64,000 nucleotides of DNA from Knufia peltigerae (GCA_030247855.1 JAPDRN010000144.1:1-64000); one strand, 5' to 3'; positions 8,441-17,885 are shown, counted from the stretch's first letter. Notes: generated by a model not told the origin, from the sequence alone. Made by a program: numbers and translations.

Positions 8441-10924
8441 ATGCCCAAGCACCTGCTCATCGTTGAATCGCCGGCCAAAGCCAAGACGATCAACAAATAC
8501 CTCGGCAAGGACTACACGGTCCTGGCCTCGTATGGGCACGTGCGTGACCTGATCCCGAAGGAAGGCGCGGTTGACCCGGACAACGGGTTCGCCATGCATT
8601 ACGACGTGATCGAAAAGAACGAAAAGCATGTCGATGCGATCGCCAAGGCCGCAAAGGGCGCCGACGACATCCTGCTGGCGACCGATCCGGATCGCGAAGG
8701 TGAAGCGATCAGCTGGCATATCGCCGAGATCCTGAAGGAGCGTGGGCTGGTCAAGGACAAGCCGATGCAGCGCGTGGTCTTCACCGAGATCACCCCGCGC
8801 GCGATCAAGGAAGCCATCAGCCAGCCGCGCGAGATCGCCAGCGACCTGGTCGATGCCCAGCAGGCGCGCCGCGCGCTGGACTACCTTGTCGGCTTCAACC
8901 TGTCGCCGGTGTTGTGGCGCAAGGTCCAGCGCGGCCTGTCCGCAGGCCGCGTGCAGAGCCCGGCGCTGCGCATGATCGTCGAGCGCGAGGAAGAGATCGA
9001 AGCCTTCATCGCACGCGAGTACTGGTCGATCGCCGCCGAGTGCGCGCACCCCTCGCAGCACTTCAACGCCAAGTTGATCAAGCTGGACGGGCAGAAGTTC
9101 GAGCAGTTCACCGTCACCGACGGCGACACCGCCGAGGCCGCCCGCCTGCGCATCCAGCAGGCCGCACAGGGCGCCCTGCATGTCACCGACGTGGCCAGCA
9201 AGGAGCGCAAGCGTCGCCCCGCGCCGCCGTTCACCACCTCCACGCTGCAGCAGGAAGCCTCGCGCAAGCTGGGTTTCACCACCCGCAAGACCATGCAGGT
9301 TGCGCAGAAGCTGTACGAAGGCATGGACATCGGCGGCGAAGAAGGCACGGTCGGCCTGATCTCGTACATGCGTACCGACTCGGTGAACCTGTCGCAGGAC
9401 GCGCTGGCCGAAATCCGCGATGTGATCGCCCGTGACTACGGCATCGCCTCGCTGCCCGACCAGCCCAACACCTACCAGACCAAGTCCAAGAACGCCCAGG
9501 AAGCGCACGAAGCGGTGCGCCCGACCTCGGCACTGCGTACCCCGGCCCAGGTCGCGCGGTTCCTGACCGACGACGAGCGCAAGCTGTACGAGCTGATCTG
9601 GAAGCGTGCAGTGGCCTGCCAGATGATTCCGGCCACGCTCAACACCGTCAGCGTGGATCTGTCGGCCGGCAGCGAACATGTGTTCCGCGCCAGTGGCACC
9701 ACGGTGGTCGTGCCCGGTTTCCTGGCCGTCTACGAGGAAGGCAAGGACAGCAAGAGCGCCGAGGATGACGACGAAGGCCGCAAGCTGCCGGCGATGAAGC
9801 CGGGCGACCGCGTGCCGCTGGAACGCATCGTGGCCGACCAGCACTTCACCCAGCCGCCGCCGCGCTTTACCGAAGCGGCGCTGGTGAAGGCGCTGGAAGA
9901 ATATGGCATCGGCCGCCCTTCGACCTACGCCTCGATCATCCAGACCCTGCTGTTCCGCAAGTACGTGGAAATGGAAGGCCGCAGCTTCCGCCCGTCCGAT
10001 GTCGGCCGTGCGGTATCGAAGTTCCTGTCCAGCCACTTCACCCAGTACGTCGACTACGACTTCACCGCCAAGCTGGAAGACGAGCTCGATGCCGTCTCGC
10101 GCGGCGAGGAAGAGTGGATTCCGCTGATGTCGCGCTTCTGGGGCCCGTTCAAGGAACTGGTTGAAGACAAGAAGGAATCGGTCGACCGTGCCGAGGCCAG
10201 TGGCGCGCGCGAGCTCGGTACCGACCCGAAGACCGGCAAGCCGGTCAGCGTGCGCCTGGGCCGGTTCGGGCCTTACGCAGCCATCGGCAGCACGGCCGAG
10301 GATGCCGAGGACAAGCCCAAGTTCGCTTCGCTGCGGCCGGGCCAGTCGATGCACACCATTTCCCTGGAAGACGCGCTGGAGCTGTTCCTGATGCCGCGCG
10401 CGCTGGGTGAGGACAAGGGTGAGGACGTCAGCGTCGGCATCGGCCGCTTCGGCCCGTTCGCCAAGCGCGGCAGCACCTATGCTTCGCTGAAGAAGGAAGA
10501 CGACCCGTACACCATCGACCTGGCCCGCGCCGTGTTCCTGATCGAAGAGAAGGAAGAAATCGCGCGCAACCGGATCATCAAGGAGTTCGAGGGCAGCGAC
10601 ATCCAGGTGCTGAACGGCCGTTTCGGCCCGTACATCAGCGACGGCAAGATGAACGGCAAGATCCCCAAGGATCGTGAACCGGCATCGCTGACCCTGTCCG
10701 AAGTGCAGCAGTTGATGGAAGAAACCGGCAAGCCGGTGCGCAAGGGCTTCGGCGCCAAGAAAGCCGCCGCGAAGAAGGCCCCGGCAAAGAAAGCGGCAGT
10801 GAAGAAGGAAGCCGCGCCGAAGAAGGCGGCTGCCAAGAAGGCGCCGGCAAAGAAGGCAGCTGCGAAGAAGGCACCGGCGAAGAAGGCCGTGGCCAAGAAG
10901 GCCGTCAAGAAGGCTGCCAAGTAG
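8441..10924 (+). CDS. topA: DNA topoisomerase I (type IA)
   Basis: 827 residues. It relaxes negative supercoils by transient cleavage of one strand. The Toprim domain has E9 (IVESPAKAKTI) and the acidic cluster ATDPDREGE (D82, D84, E86). The catalytic tyrosine is Y309 in SYMRTDS. Instead of the C4 zinc fingers of E. coli TopA, the C-terminal half carries three GRFGP repeats (LGRFGPYAAIG, IGRFGPFAKRG, NGRFGPYISDG) of the Toprim_Crpt type. After residue ~765 there is a lysine/alanine tail (AKKAPAKKAA repeats) like histone H1, which probably binds DNA. The TAG stop lies inside the GTAG head of a SMAG repeat. Confidence 0.97.
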   Translation: MPKHLLIVESPAKAKTINKYLGKDYTVLASYGHVRDLIPKEGAVDPDNGFAMHYDVIEKNEKHVDAIAKAAKGADDILLATDPDREGEAISWHIAEILKERGLVKDKPMQRVVFTEITPRAIKEAISQPREIASDLVDAQQARRALDYLVGFNLSPVLWRKVQRGLSAGRVQSPALRMIVEREEEIEAFIAREYWSIAAECAHPSQHFNAKLIKLDGQKFEQFTVTDGDTAEAARLRIQQAAQGALHVTDVASKERKRRPAPPFTTSTLQQEASRKLGFTTRKTMQVAQKLYEGMDIGGEEGTVGLISYMRTDSVNLSQDALAEIRDVIARDYGIASLPDQPNTYQTKSKNAQEAHEAVRPTSALRTPAQVARFLTDDERKLYELIWKRAVACQMIPATLNTVSVDLSAGSEHVFRASGTTVVVPGFLAVYEEGKDSKSAEDDDEGRKLPAMKPGDRVPLERIVADQHFTQPPPRFTEAALVKALEEYGIGRPSTYASIIQTLLFRKYVEMEGRSFRPSDVGRAVSKFLSSHFTQYVDYDFTAKLEDELDAVSRGEEEWIPLMSRFWGPFKELVEDKKESVDRAEASGARELGTDPKTGKPVSVRLGRFGPYAAIGSTAEDAEDKPKFASLRPGQSMHTISLEDALELFLMPRALGEDKGEDVSVGIGRFGPFAKRGSTYASLKKEDDPYTIDLARAVFLIEEKEEIARNRIIKEFEGSDIQVLNGRFGPYISDGKMNGKIPKDREPASLTLSEVQQLMEETGKPVRKGFGAKKAAAKKAPAKKAAVKKEAAPKKAAAKKAPAKKAAAKKAPAKKAVAKKAVKKAAK

Positions 10925-10977
10925 ATCCACGCCATGCGTGGATGAGATGCCAAGGTGTGCGGACCAACGGTCCGCAC
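10921..10977 (+). repeat. SMAG/REP hairpins overlapping the topA stop codon
   Basis: GTAG (10921-10924) is followed by ATCCACGC-CAT-GCGTGGAT (10925-10943). A second stem, GTGCGGACC-AAC-GGTCCGCAC, occupies 10957-10977. The TAG of the first GTAG is the topA stop codon. Confidence 0.85.
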
Positions 10978-11045
10978 CCACTGCTGCACCCGTTGTGCAC
11001 GCAGCGGGAGGATAATGAAGGCCCACGCCGGGCCCGGTCGCCGCC

Positions 11046-11606
11046 ATGAAAGAACTCACGCTGGACACCGCAGTCGCCACGCTTCGTAGTGGCGGGGTGA
11101 TCGCCTATCCGACCGAAGCGGTCTGGGGCCTGGGGTGCGACCCTTCGCATGAGGCAGCGGTTCACCTGCTGCTGCGGCTGAAGCAGCGCCCGATCGAGAA
11201 AGGCATGATCCTGGTGGCCGCGGAACTGTCACAGCTGCAGGGTTGGGTGCGCCTGCAGGCGCTGCCCGATGCACGCCAGCGCGCGGTGCTCGCCAGTTGG
11301 CCTGGCGCCAACACCTGGATCCTGCCCGTCGGCACCCGCGCCCCCGGCTGGATCACCGGCGAGCACAGCGGCATCGCGGTACGCATCAGCGACCATCCCT
11401 TGGTCGCAGCGCTGTGCCAGGCCTGGGGTGGCCCCCTGGTCTCCACCAGCGCCAACCTCGCCGGCGAGCCCCCCGCGCGCAGCCGCGAAGAGCTGGACCC
11501 GCGCCTGCTGCGCCTGCTCGACGGCATCCTCGATGGGCAGACCGGTGGCCTGGCCCAACCCACGCCAATCCGCGACGCGCTCAGTGGCAACGTACTGCGC
11601 TCCTGA
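11046..11606 (+). CDS. tsaC: Threonylcarbamoyl-AMP synthase TsaC (YrdC/Sua5 family)
   Basis: 186 residues. It makes threonylcarbamoyl-AMP from threonine, bicarbonate and ATP for the t6A37 modification of ANN-decoding tRNAs. Family motifs visible are GGVIAYPTEAVWGLGCDP (16-33), KQRPIEKGMILVA (~46-58) and GPLVSTSANLAGEPP (~129-143), with the STSAN nucleotide-binding signature. The length is that of the short TsaC form, without the Sua5 extension. It follows topA by 121 bp, the usual gammaproteobacterial order; the gap holds two repeat hairpins. Confidence 0.95.
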   Translation: MKELTLDTAVATLRSGGVIAYPTEAVWGLGCDPSHEAAVHLLLRLKQRPIEKGMILVAAELSQLQGWVRLQALPDARQRAVLASWPGANTWILPVGTRAPGWITGEHSGIAVRISDHPLVAALCQAWGGPLVSTSANLAGEPPARSREELDPRLLRLLDGILDGQTGGLAQPTPIRDALSGNVLRS

Positions 11607-11649
11607 CAGGCTGATTGCGCCGGCGTTGCCGATCGCGCACGCTGCGCCC

Positions 11650-12357
11650 ATGACCCTGCTGCGCCCTGTCCTGTGCCTGGCCCTGCTGCTGCCGTTGCCG
11701 GCACTTGCCGCTGACGATGTGCGGGTCTACCGCTGCGTCGGCAGCAATGGTGCCGTCGCCCTGCAGGACAAGCCCTGTACGGCCGGCCGCCAGGAAGTGC
11801 GCGACCTGCAACGCCCACGCGACCCGTCGCCGCGGGTGGTCAGCACCGACGCAGCAGTGCCCTCACCGGCGCAAGCACCGCCAATGCGCGAGCGCGAAGT
11901 CCGCCATGTCTACATCCAGGCGCCTCAGCCGATGTACGAATGCGTGAGTGAAGACGGCGACCGCTACACCAGCGACAACAACGAAGGGAATCCGCGCTGG
12001 GTGCCGCTGTGGACCACGGTCTGGTACCCACATGGTCATCCTGGCGGTGCGTACCCCGGACCGCATCCGGGGCCGCGTCCGGCCGGTAGCGGCAGCACCA
12101 TCGGTACCCCCATCGGCGGCGGGCCTCCGGTGTATCGCCCGCCGTCAGTGGGCGTCGGCGTCAACGTGCCTGCCGGCAACATCCTGGTTCGCGATACCTG
12201 CCACGCGCTGCCCCCGCAGGAAGTGTGCGCACGCCTGCGTGACCGTCGCTGGGAACTGGACCGGCGCTACAACAGCGCGCTGCAGAGCGAGCGCACCGCG
12301 ATCAGCAAGGAGCAGCGTAGCATCGATGCACGGCTGGCGCAGGATTGCAGCATCTGA
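11650..12357 (+). CDS. DUF4124-like secreted protein
   Basis: 235 residues, starting at the ATG at 11650 with a clear signal peptide (LLRPVLCLALLLPLPALA, residues 3-20). The start of the mature protein (DDVRVYRCVGSNGAVALQDKPC) resembles the DUF4124 domain: a tyrosine/cysteine pair, a 'product of X' segment and a second cysteine. A proline/glycine-rich low-complexity stretch covers ~120-170. The C-terminus contains CHALPPQEVCARLRDRRWELDRRYN and a charged helix. It starts 43 bp after tsaC. It is probably periplasmic; its role is unknown. The next gene at 12479 is a paralogue. Confidence 0.75.
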   Translation: MTLLRPVLCLALLLPLPALAADDVRVYRCVGSNGAVALQDKPCTAGRQEVRDLQRPRDPSPRVVSTDAAVPSPAQAPPMREREVRHVYIQAPQPMYECVSEDGDRYTSDNNEGNPRWVPLWTTVWYPHGHPGGAYPGPHPGPRPAGSGSTIGTPIGGGPPVYRPPSVGVGVNVPAGNILVRDTCHALPPQEVCARLRDRRWELDRRYNSALQSERTAISKEQRSIDARLAQDCSI

Positions 12358-12391
12358 GCCCTGCGCTGGGGCTGTGCCCCGCTTTGGTGGA

Positions 12392-12446
12392 CGCCCACCT
12401 TGGTGGGCGCTGGCAGACAGCGGTGCCAACCAGGGTTGGCAGCTAC
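12392..12446 (-). repeat. Two REP/SMAG-like hairpins
   Basis: CGCCCACC-TT-GGTGGGCG (12392-12409) and TGCCAACC-AG-GGTTGGCA (12424-12441). The second is followed by a CTAC at 12443-12446, i.e. a GTAG head on the minus strand. Confidence 0.7.
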
Positions 12447-12478
12447 CAAGGCATGGGCCACGGCTGTAGGCTGCTCGC

Positions 12479-13195
12479 ATGAGAAGACTGATCTGGCTGG
12501 CCATGGGCCTGTTGCCCGGCAACGCGTTGGCCGATGACATGATGATCTACCGCTGCATGGGCAGCAGCGATGTGCCCACGCTGCAGCGCACCCCCTGCCC
12601 CGCTGGTACCCGCCAGCAGATCCAGCGTGTCCCTGCGCCTTCGCCGACAGCACCGGTCGCGCCGGTGCAGAACGGCCCCACTCCGCCGCCTGCAGCGCTG
12701 CCGTCCGTGGACGCCGCCGCCGAGCCTGCAGCAACGCAACCACGCGAGGGCCGAACGATCATGGAAGCACGCATGGTCGAGCACGAAGGCGGCGACGCCA
12801 TACTCGACAGCGCGATGCTGCCACGTTCGGGCGACGCCACGGCGGTGGATGACAACGCACCGCCAAAGCCACCGCTGCCGGCGATCTATCAATGCCTCAG
12901 CAGCGAGGGAAGCTCATACCTGCATGAGTACGAAGCCGCACCGGGTCATTGCGAACTGTTGAACGTACAGGGCCTGGGCGGGGCGACACCGGTCAACGCC
13001 GCCAGCTGCGAAGTGGTCCGCGACCGCTGCACCGAAGTAGCCGAAGCGCAGCGCTGCGGCAGCTGGCAACAGCGCTTCCGCGATGCACGGGGTCGCGAGC
13101 GGTTCGCCGCACCGGAGAATCAGCAGACGGCGCGTAGCGAACGCGAGCGCCTGCAGGCCGTACTGGAAGCCAGCAATTGCCCGGTGCCGCAGTGA
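12479..13195 (+). CDS. DUF4124-like secreted protein, paralogue of 11650-12357
   Basis: 238 residues. The signal peptide covers ~1-18 (MRRLIWLAMGLLPGNALA). The mature start DDMMIYRCMGSSDVPTLQRTPC follows the same pattern as the preceding secreted gene (DDVRVYRC...DKPC). A long proline/alanine-rich linker covers ~45-90. A second C-x-S segment (IYQCLSSEGSSYLHEY) near 135 recalls YECVSEDGDRYTSDN of the paralogue. The C-terminus has four cysteines and a charged helix. It is probably periplasmic. Divergence between the two copies is high outside the first domain, so the duplication is old. No function known. Confidence 0.7.
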   Translation: MRRLIWLAMGLLPGNALADDMMIYRCMGSSDVPTLQRTPCPAGTRQQIQRVPAPSPTAPVAPVQNGPTPPPAALPSVDAAAEPAATQPREGRTIMEARMVEHEGGDAILDSAMLPRSGDATAVDDNAPPKPPLPAIYQCLSSEGSSYLHEYEAAPGHCELLNVQGLGGATPVNAASCEVVRDRCTEVAEAQRCGSWQQRFRDARGRERFAAPENQQTARSERERLQAVLEASNCPVPQ

Positions 13196-13205
13196 ACAGC
13201 CGCGA

Positions 13206-13982
13206 TCAGAACCCGTAACGCAGGAAGCCGCCATCCACCGCGATGCATTCGCCGGTGACGTAGCTCGACGCCGGCAGGCAGAGGAAGCCCACCGCCGAGG
13301 CCACTTCTTCCGGCTCTCCGATGCGCCGCATTGGCGTGCGTCCGATCACTTCTTCGTAGTAGTCGGTATCGGACAGCGGGCCGGAGGTGCGACGGGTGCG
13401 GATGTACCACGGCGCCACTGCATTGACCCGGATGCCATCCTCGGCCCACTCCACCGCGAGGTTGCGGGTCATCTGGTGCATCGCCGCCTTGGTCATGCCA
13501 TAGACCACGCCACTGCGCACATGGGTCAGGCCGGACACGCTGCCGACGTTGACGATGGCCGATGACGCGTGGCGCGCGAGCAACGGATGCGCATAGCGCG
13601 ACAGTTCGAACGCCGAGAACAGATTGGTTTCGAAGATGCCGCGCCATTCGTCTTCGGAATACTCCGTGGCGGGCTTGGTGATGTTGCCACCGGCATTGTT
13701 GACCAGGATGTGCAGGCCATCGGCGTGGTCCTCGACCCAGTCCAGGATCTGCCGGCGGTCTTCGTCGTCGGACACATCGGCGGCCAATGCGTGAACCTGG
13801 TGTTGCGGATACACATCCAGCAGCTCGTCGCGGGCACTCTCGAGCATATCCAGGTCGCGGCCGACGATCATCAGATCGGCGCCGAGACCGGCCAGTTCAT
13901 GCGCGATCGCCAGGCCGATACCGGCGCTGGCACCGGTGATCAAGGCCGTCTGCCCATCCAGGCGCCACCGTTGCTGGGTCAT
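13206..13982 (-). CDS. Short-chain dehydrogenase/reductase (tropinone-reductase-like)
   Basis: 258 residues of the classical SDR fold. The cofactor loop is TGASAGIGLA (17-26), the NNAG motif occurs in ILVNNAGG, the catalytic serine in VNVGSVSGL, and the Y-x3-K pair in VVYGMTKAA. The C-terminal segment VTGECIAVDGG is typical. A glycine-rich loop followed by GRD at the second strand end suggests NADP(H) preference. It is convergent with the gene ending at 13195, with a 10-bp gap. The substrate cannot be deduced; related genes are often labelled tropinone reductase by similarity only. Confidence 0.88.
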   Translation of the reverse strand: MTQQRWRLDGQTALITGASAGIGLAIAHELAGLGADLMIVGRDLDMLESARDELLDVYPQHQVHALAADVSDDEDRRQILDWVEDHADGLHILVNNAGGNITKPATEYSEDEWRGIFETNLFSAFELSRYAHPLLARHASSAIVNVGSVSGLTHVRSGVVYGMTKAAMHQMTRNLAVEWAEDGIRVNAVAPWYIRTRRTSGPLSDTDYYEEVIGRTPMRRIGEPEEVASAVGFLCLPASSYVTGECIAVDGGFLRYGF

Positions 13983-14093
13983 ATGTCCTCCGGGGCCGCG
14001 CCCACTGTCTTTCGATACGGCAAGGATACGCGCTCACGACCTTCCCCTGTCCGTGATGCGACACTGGCCCCACGTCCCTCGTGGAGAGCTGCC

Positions 14094-14297
14094 ATGCGCG
14101 TCCTGATTCCCGTTCTGCTGTCGGCCGCCGTGCTGGCCGGGTGCCAGCGCCCTGCACCGCCGAATCCGGAACGACCACCGGAACCGCAGGCATTGGCCAA
14201 GGCGGTCAATCAACCCCTGGACCGCGCCAAAGGCGTGCAGAAGACCATGGACGAGGCGGCCGAACGCGAGCGCAAGGCAGAGGCCGACGCGCAGTAG
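14094..14297 (+). CDS. Small lipoprotein
   Basis: 67 residues. The signal sequence MRVLIPVLLSAAVLAGC ends in the lipobox LAGC, so C17 should be lipidated. The mature part is short, proline-rich (QRPAPPNPERPPEP) and then a charged helix (RAKGVQKTMDEAAERERKAEADAQ region) that could form a coiled coil. It is divergent from the SDR gene. Position +2 of the mature protein is Q, so outer-membrane sorting is expected. No family recognised. The TAG stop is part of a GTAG that begins a decayed SMAG repeat. Confidence 0.75.
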   Translation: MRVLIPVLLSAAVLAGCQRPAPPNPERPPEPQALAKAVNQPLDRAKGVQKTMDEAAERERKAEADAQ

Positions 14298-14310
14298 ATC
14301 CCCGCATGCA

Positions 14311-14338
14311 ACAACGCCCGGCCAAGGCCGGGCGTTGT
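14311..14338 (+). terminator. GC-rich terminator-like hairpin after the lipoprotein
   Basis: ACAACGCCCGGCC and GGCCGGGCGTTGT form a 13-bp stem around AA. The U tract is weak (GTGTTC), so termination may be inefficient. Confidence 0.55.
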
Positions 14339-14345
14339 GTGTTCA

Positions 14346-14367
14346 GTAGGTCCACGCCATGCGTGGA
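14346..14367 (+). repeat. SMAG repeat
   Basis: GTAG (14346-14349) followed by TCCACGC-CAT-GCGTGGA (14351-14367), between the lipoprotein and the convergent sppA. Confidence 0.75.
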
Positions 14368-14383
14368 CATCGCTGATCGGGAA

Positions 14384-16306
14384 TCAGAACCCGCAGAAGC
14401 AATACGCCAGCGACTTCACCGGTGCACCATTGCCCTTTTCGCGGGCCGCGTTCTCAACGAAGCGCAGCTGCGTATCGATTTCCGGCATCGTGCGCGCCAG
14501 CATCATCCGGCCCACGCCGGAATCGGCCAGCATCCAGGCGCCGGCGTGGCTGCCAGCGAAGCCGCTGACGAACTGCGCGAACGGCGTCGCCGCCTTCTCG
14601 ATGTAACGCACCCGGTACTTGTCGGTCGCGCCCAGCTTGGCCCGGCCGGCGGCATCAGCCACGGCGTCCTTCAGGCCACCGAAGGCATCGACCAGACCGC
14701 GCTCCTTGGCCTGCGCACCGCTCCAGACACGCCCGCGGGCCACTTCGTCGATCGCCTCGACCGGCTTCTTGCGGGCCTCGGCGACACGGCCAGTGAAATC
14801 GGCATAGCCCTTGTTGATCACCGACTGGATGACCTGGCCCACCGCCGGGTCCATCGGCCGGGTGACATCGAAGGCACCGGCGAAACGGGTGGTGCCGACG
14901 CCGTCGGTGTGCACGCCGAACTTGTCCAGCGCACGGCTGAAGTTGGGGATCATGCCGAAGATGCCGATCGAACCGGTGATGGTCGACGGATCGGCATAGA
15001 TACGATCGGCGTTCATGCTGATCCAGTAGCCACCCGATGCAGCGAGGTCGCCCATGGACACCACCACCGGCTTGCCCGCAGCCTGCAGGGCCACCACTTC
15101 GCGACGGATCTGCTCGGAGGCGTAGACCTCGCCACCCGGAGAATCCACGCGCAACACCACAGCCTTCACGTCGTCATCGTCGCGCGCCGCGCGCAGCAGC
15201 GCCGAGGTCGATTCGCCACCGATACGGCCGGCCGGCAGATCGCCGCCGCTGATTTCACCGGAGGCCACCACGACCGCGACCTGCGGACGCGAATCAACCG
15301 GGTTGCGGCGCGCATCGAGCTGGGCCATGTAGGTGCCGAAATCGATGTTGCGGAAACCACCGTCGGCGTCTTCATCAGCCACGCCGCGCTCGATCATCAG
15401 ATCCTCGAATTCCTCGCGGGTCTTCAGCGCGGTCACCAGCTTCTGCTGCAGGGCGAATTTGGCCAGATCACCGCCGGCGGCAGCGACGCCTTCAGGCAGG
15501 GTGTCGATGCCGGCCGCCAGCTGTGCCGGATCCAGGCGGCGGGCCTTGGCGATATCGCCGAGGTAGCGCTGCCACACATCGTTCATCCAGAACAGGTCGG
15601 CTTCCTTGGACGCCGGCGATGCCGCGTCGAGCACGTACGGCTCGGCGGCCGACTTGTACTCGCCCACCTTGAACAGGTGCACGTCCACGCCCAGCTTGTC
15701 CTGCAGGCCGGTACGGAAGTACTGGCGGTAGCGGCCCAGGCCTTCCAGCACCACCGACCCCATCGGGTCCAGGTAGACCTCGTCGGCCTGCGCGGCCAAC
15801 AGGTACTGCGACTGCCCCATGCTCTCGCTGAAGGCGACCAGCTGCTTGCCCGAGGCGCGCAGGTCCTGCAGCGCAGCGGACACCTCGCGCAGCGAGGCGA
15901 AACCGGACGGCTGCAGCTTGTCCAGCTCCAGCACCACCCGCTCGATCTTCTTGTCATCGCGCGCGTTCTCGATCACCCGGATCAGGTCGCGCAGCTGCAC
16001 TTCCTCGGCACCGTTGTCACCGACGGCCTTGGCCAGTGCGCGACTGACCGGATCGGCGCTGTACTGCTCGACCAGGCGGCCTTCCGGCGCGATCACCAGC
16101 GTGGTGCGGTCCTGCAGCGCCTTGCTGGCACCTGCGCCCATGCCCGCAGCGACGATGAACATCACCAGCACTAGCAGCAACAGGCCGAAGAACACCAGGT
16201 TGAGGATCAACCGGCGGGTGAAATTCATCACGTCCCACAGCCCGATGAAGAAGCTGGCGACAGGATTGCGGTTCGCCGGGGGCAGCGGCGGCACGGGTTG
16301 GTTCAT
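14384..16306 (-). CDS. sppA: Signal peptide peptidase SppA, 67K type
   Basis: 640 residues, from the ATG at 16304-16306 (MNQPVPPLPPANRN). A single membrane helix lies at ~34-54 (ILNLVFFGLLLLVLVMFIVAA), anchoring a periplasmic tandem ClpP-like peptidase that degrades cleaved signal peptides. The catalytic dyad is split between the two repeats as in E. coli: lysine K218 in VGEYKSAAEPYV and serine S424 in GDLAASGGYW. Length matches the long enterobacterial form (618) rather than the short single-domain SppA36. The very C-terminal residues (AYCFCGF) are unusual but in frame. Confidence 0.94.
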   Translation of the reverse strand: MNQPVPPLPPANRNPVASFFIGLWDVMNFTRRLILNLVFFGLLLLVLVMFIVAAGMGAGASKALQDRTTLVIAPEGRLVEQYSADPVSRALAKAVGDNGAEEVQLRDLIRVIENARDDKKIERVVLELDKLQPSGFASLREVSAALQDLRASGKQLVAFSESMGQSQYLLAAQADEVYLDPMGSVVLEGLGRYRQYFRTGLQDKLGVDVHLFKVGEYKSAAEPYVLDAASPASKEADLFWMNDVWQRYLGDIAKARRLDPAQLAAGIDTLPEGVAAAGGDLAKFALQQKLVTALKTREEFEDLMIERGVADEDADGGFRNIDFGTYMAQLDARRNPVDSRPQVAVVVASGEISGGDLPAGRIGGESTSALLRAARDDDDVKAVVLRVDSPGGEVYASEQIRREVVALQAAGKPVVVSMGDLAASGGYWISMNADRIYADPSTITGSIGIFGMIPNFSRALDKFGVHTDGVGTTRFAGAFDVTRPMDPAVGQVIQSVINKGYADFTGRVAEARKKPVEAIDEVARGRVWSGAQAKERGLVDAFGGLKDAVADAAGRAKLGATDKYRVRYIEKAATPFAQFVSGFAGSHAGAWMLADSGVGRMMLARTMPEIDTQLRFVENAAREKGNGAPVKSLAYCFCGF

Positions 16307-16418
16307 GGAGCACTCCGGATGGCTTCTTGCCGTGGTAACAGCATAGCCGGTGCCGCGTGAGGCGGCATCGGACACAAGTCAGGGGATCGCCAGTCACGGT
16401 TGCCCATGACAGGAGATA

Positions 16419-17783
16419 TCAGGCCAGCGTGGACTGGCCCAGGCGTTTGCTGCTGCGGTTCAGGCGCCAGCCCATCAGGATTGCCGCAGCGGTCAGGCCG
16501 ACGATCAGGCCGATCCACATGCCCTGCGGCCCCATGCCCAGGCCGAGGCCGAGCCCGGCCCCCAGCGGCATGCCCAGGCCCCAATAGGCGAACATGGCGA
16601 TGAACATCGGCACGCGGGTATCCTTCAGTCCGCGCAGCGCGCCGGCCGACAGCACCTGGATGCCATCGGGGAACTGGAAGGTGGCCGCATACAGCAGCAG
16701 AGTCGAGGCCAGACCGGCCACGGCCAGGTCGTTGGTGTAGACGCCGACGATGGCGTCGTGGCCGAACAGCAGCGCCGCCGCCGACAGCGTCTGCGTACCC
16801 ATGATGATCGCGTAGCCGGCCCACGCCGCACGGCGCACGCCGAAGCCATCGCCACGGCCAACCGCATGGCCGACCCGCACGGTGGTCGCCTCGGCCACGC
16901 CCATCGGGATCATGAAGCACAGCTGCGCCACGTTGATCGCGATCTGGTGTGCGGCCGCTTCATTGGCGCCCAGGCGACCGATCAACAGGGCGGTGACGAT
17001 GAACAGGCCACCTTCCATCAGCACGGTGATGCCGATCGGCAGGCCGGTGCGCAGCAGGTCCCAGATCGCTGACCAGCGCGGACCCTCGAAGTGCGAGAAC
17101 AGCTGCAGGTGGGCAAAGCGCTTGGTGAACCACAGGTAGGTACCGAAGGCGATCGCCTGCAGCCACATCATCACCGCCGAGGCGATGCCCAGGCCTTCGG
17201 CGCCCATTTCCGGGAAGCCCAGCTTGCCGTTGGCCAGCACGTAGCCCATCGGCGCCAGCACCAGCAGGCCGCCAAAACCGAGCAGCATGGTCGGCAGCGT
17301 CCAATGCATGCCTTCACTGAGATAGCGCATGCAGAAGTACAGGGTCAGCGCCGGGCCACCCCAGCGCACCGCATGCAGGAACGCCGTTGCGCCGGGCACG
17401 ATGTCCGGGGCGATGCCGAAGGCCGGCAGCAGCGGCGGCACCACGGTGAGGAAGGTGAACATGATCAGGCCCAGGCCCAGCGCCAGCCACAGCGCCTGCC
17501 GGAACAGCGGGCCGATCTCGCGCTCACGGCCGGCGCCATGCAGCTGCGACACCGAGGCGGTGAGTGATATCAGCGTGCCGATCGGGATCAGCATCGGCAG
17601 CCACAGCAGCGCGGTACCGATGGTCACTGCAGCCAGGGTGGATGTCGCATGGTGGCCGGCAATCACGTTGTCGACGAAGGAGATCAGACCGGTGGAGACG
17701 TGCCCGAGCACAAGCGGCAGGGCAAGCAGACCGGTGGCGCCGACTTCCTTGCTGAAGCGCGGCGTGGAGGTTGCAGTAGACAT
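16419..17783 (-). CDS. MATE-family multidrug efflux protein (NorM-like)
   Basis: 454 residues, starting at the ATG at 17781-17783 (MSTATSTPRFSKEVG). About twelve hydrophobic segments are arranged as two six-helix halves. The first helix contains LLALPLVLGHVSTGLISFVDNVIAG, typical of MATE transporters, with an aspartate in helix 1. The second half contains GVAEATTVRVGHAVGRGD. These pumps export cationic drugs in exchange for Na+ or H+. It is preceded by a large inverted repeat and the DUF3106 gene on the same strand. The substrate is not predictable from sequence alone. Confidence 0.9.
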   Translation of the reverse strand: MSTATSTPRFSKEVGATGLLALPLVLGHVSTGLISFVDNVIAGHHATSTLAAVTIGTALLWLPMLIPIGTLISLTASVSQLHGAGREREIGPLFRQALWLALGLGLIMFTFLTVVPPLLPAFGIAPDIVPGATAFLHAVRWGGPALTLYFCMRYLSEGMHWTLPTMLLGFGGLLVLAPMGYVLANGKLGFPEMGAEGLGIASAVMMWLQAIAFGTYLWFTKRFAHLQLFSHFEGPRWSAIWDLLRTGLPIGITVLMEGGLFIVTALLIGRLGANEAAAHQIAINVAQLCFMIPMGVAEATTVRVGHAVGRGDGFGVRRAAWAGYAIIMGTQTLSAAALLFGHDAIVGVYTNDLAVAGLASTLLLYAATFQFPDGIQVLSAGALRGLKDTRVPMFIAMFAYWGLGMPLGAGLGLGLGMGPQGMWIGLIVGLTAAAILMGWRLNRSSKRLGQSTLA

Positions 17784-17885
17784 AAGGTGCTTGACGCGAA
17801 CTACGGTTGCGCGCGAAGGGCACAGGCACCGGGTTGCGGCCGGCCATCTTACGCGCGCTGGGCGGTCATTCCCAGACTGCCCCAT

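Noticed and set aside
8420..11080. Minus-strand open frame of 886 codons opposite topA
   Set aside because: Same effect. The topA protein on the plus strand is complete and has all motifs.
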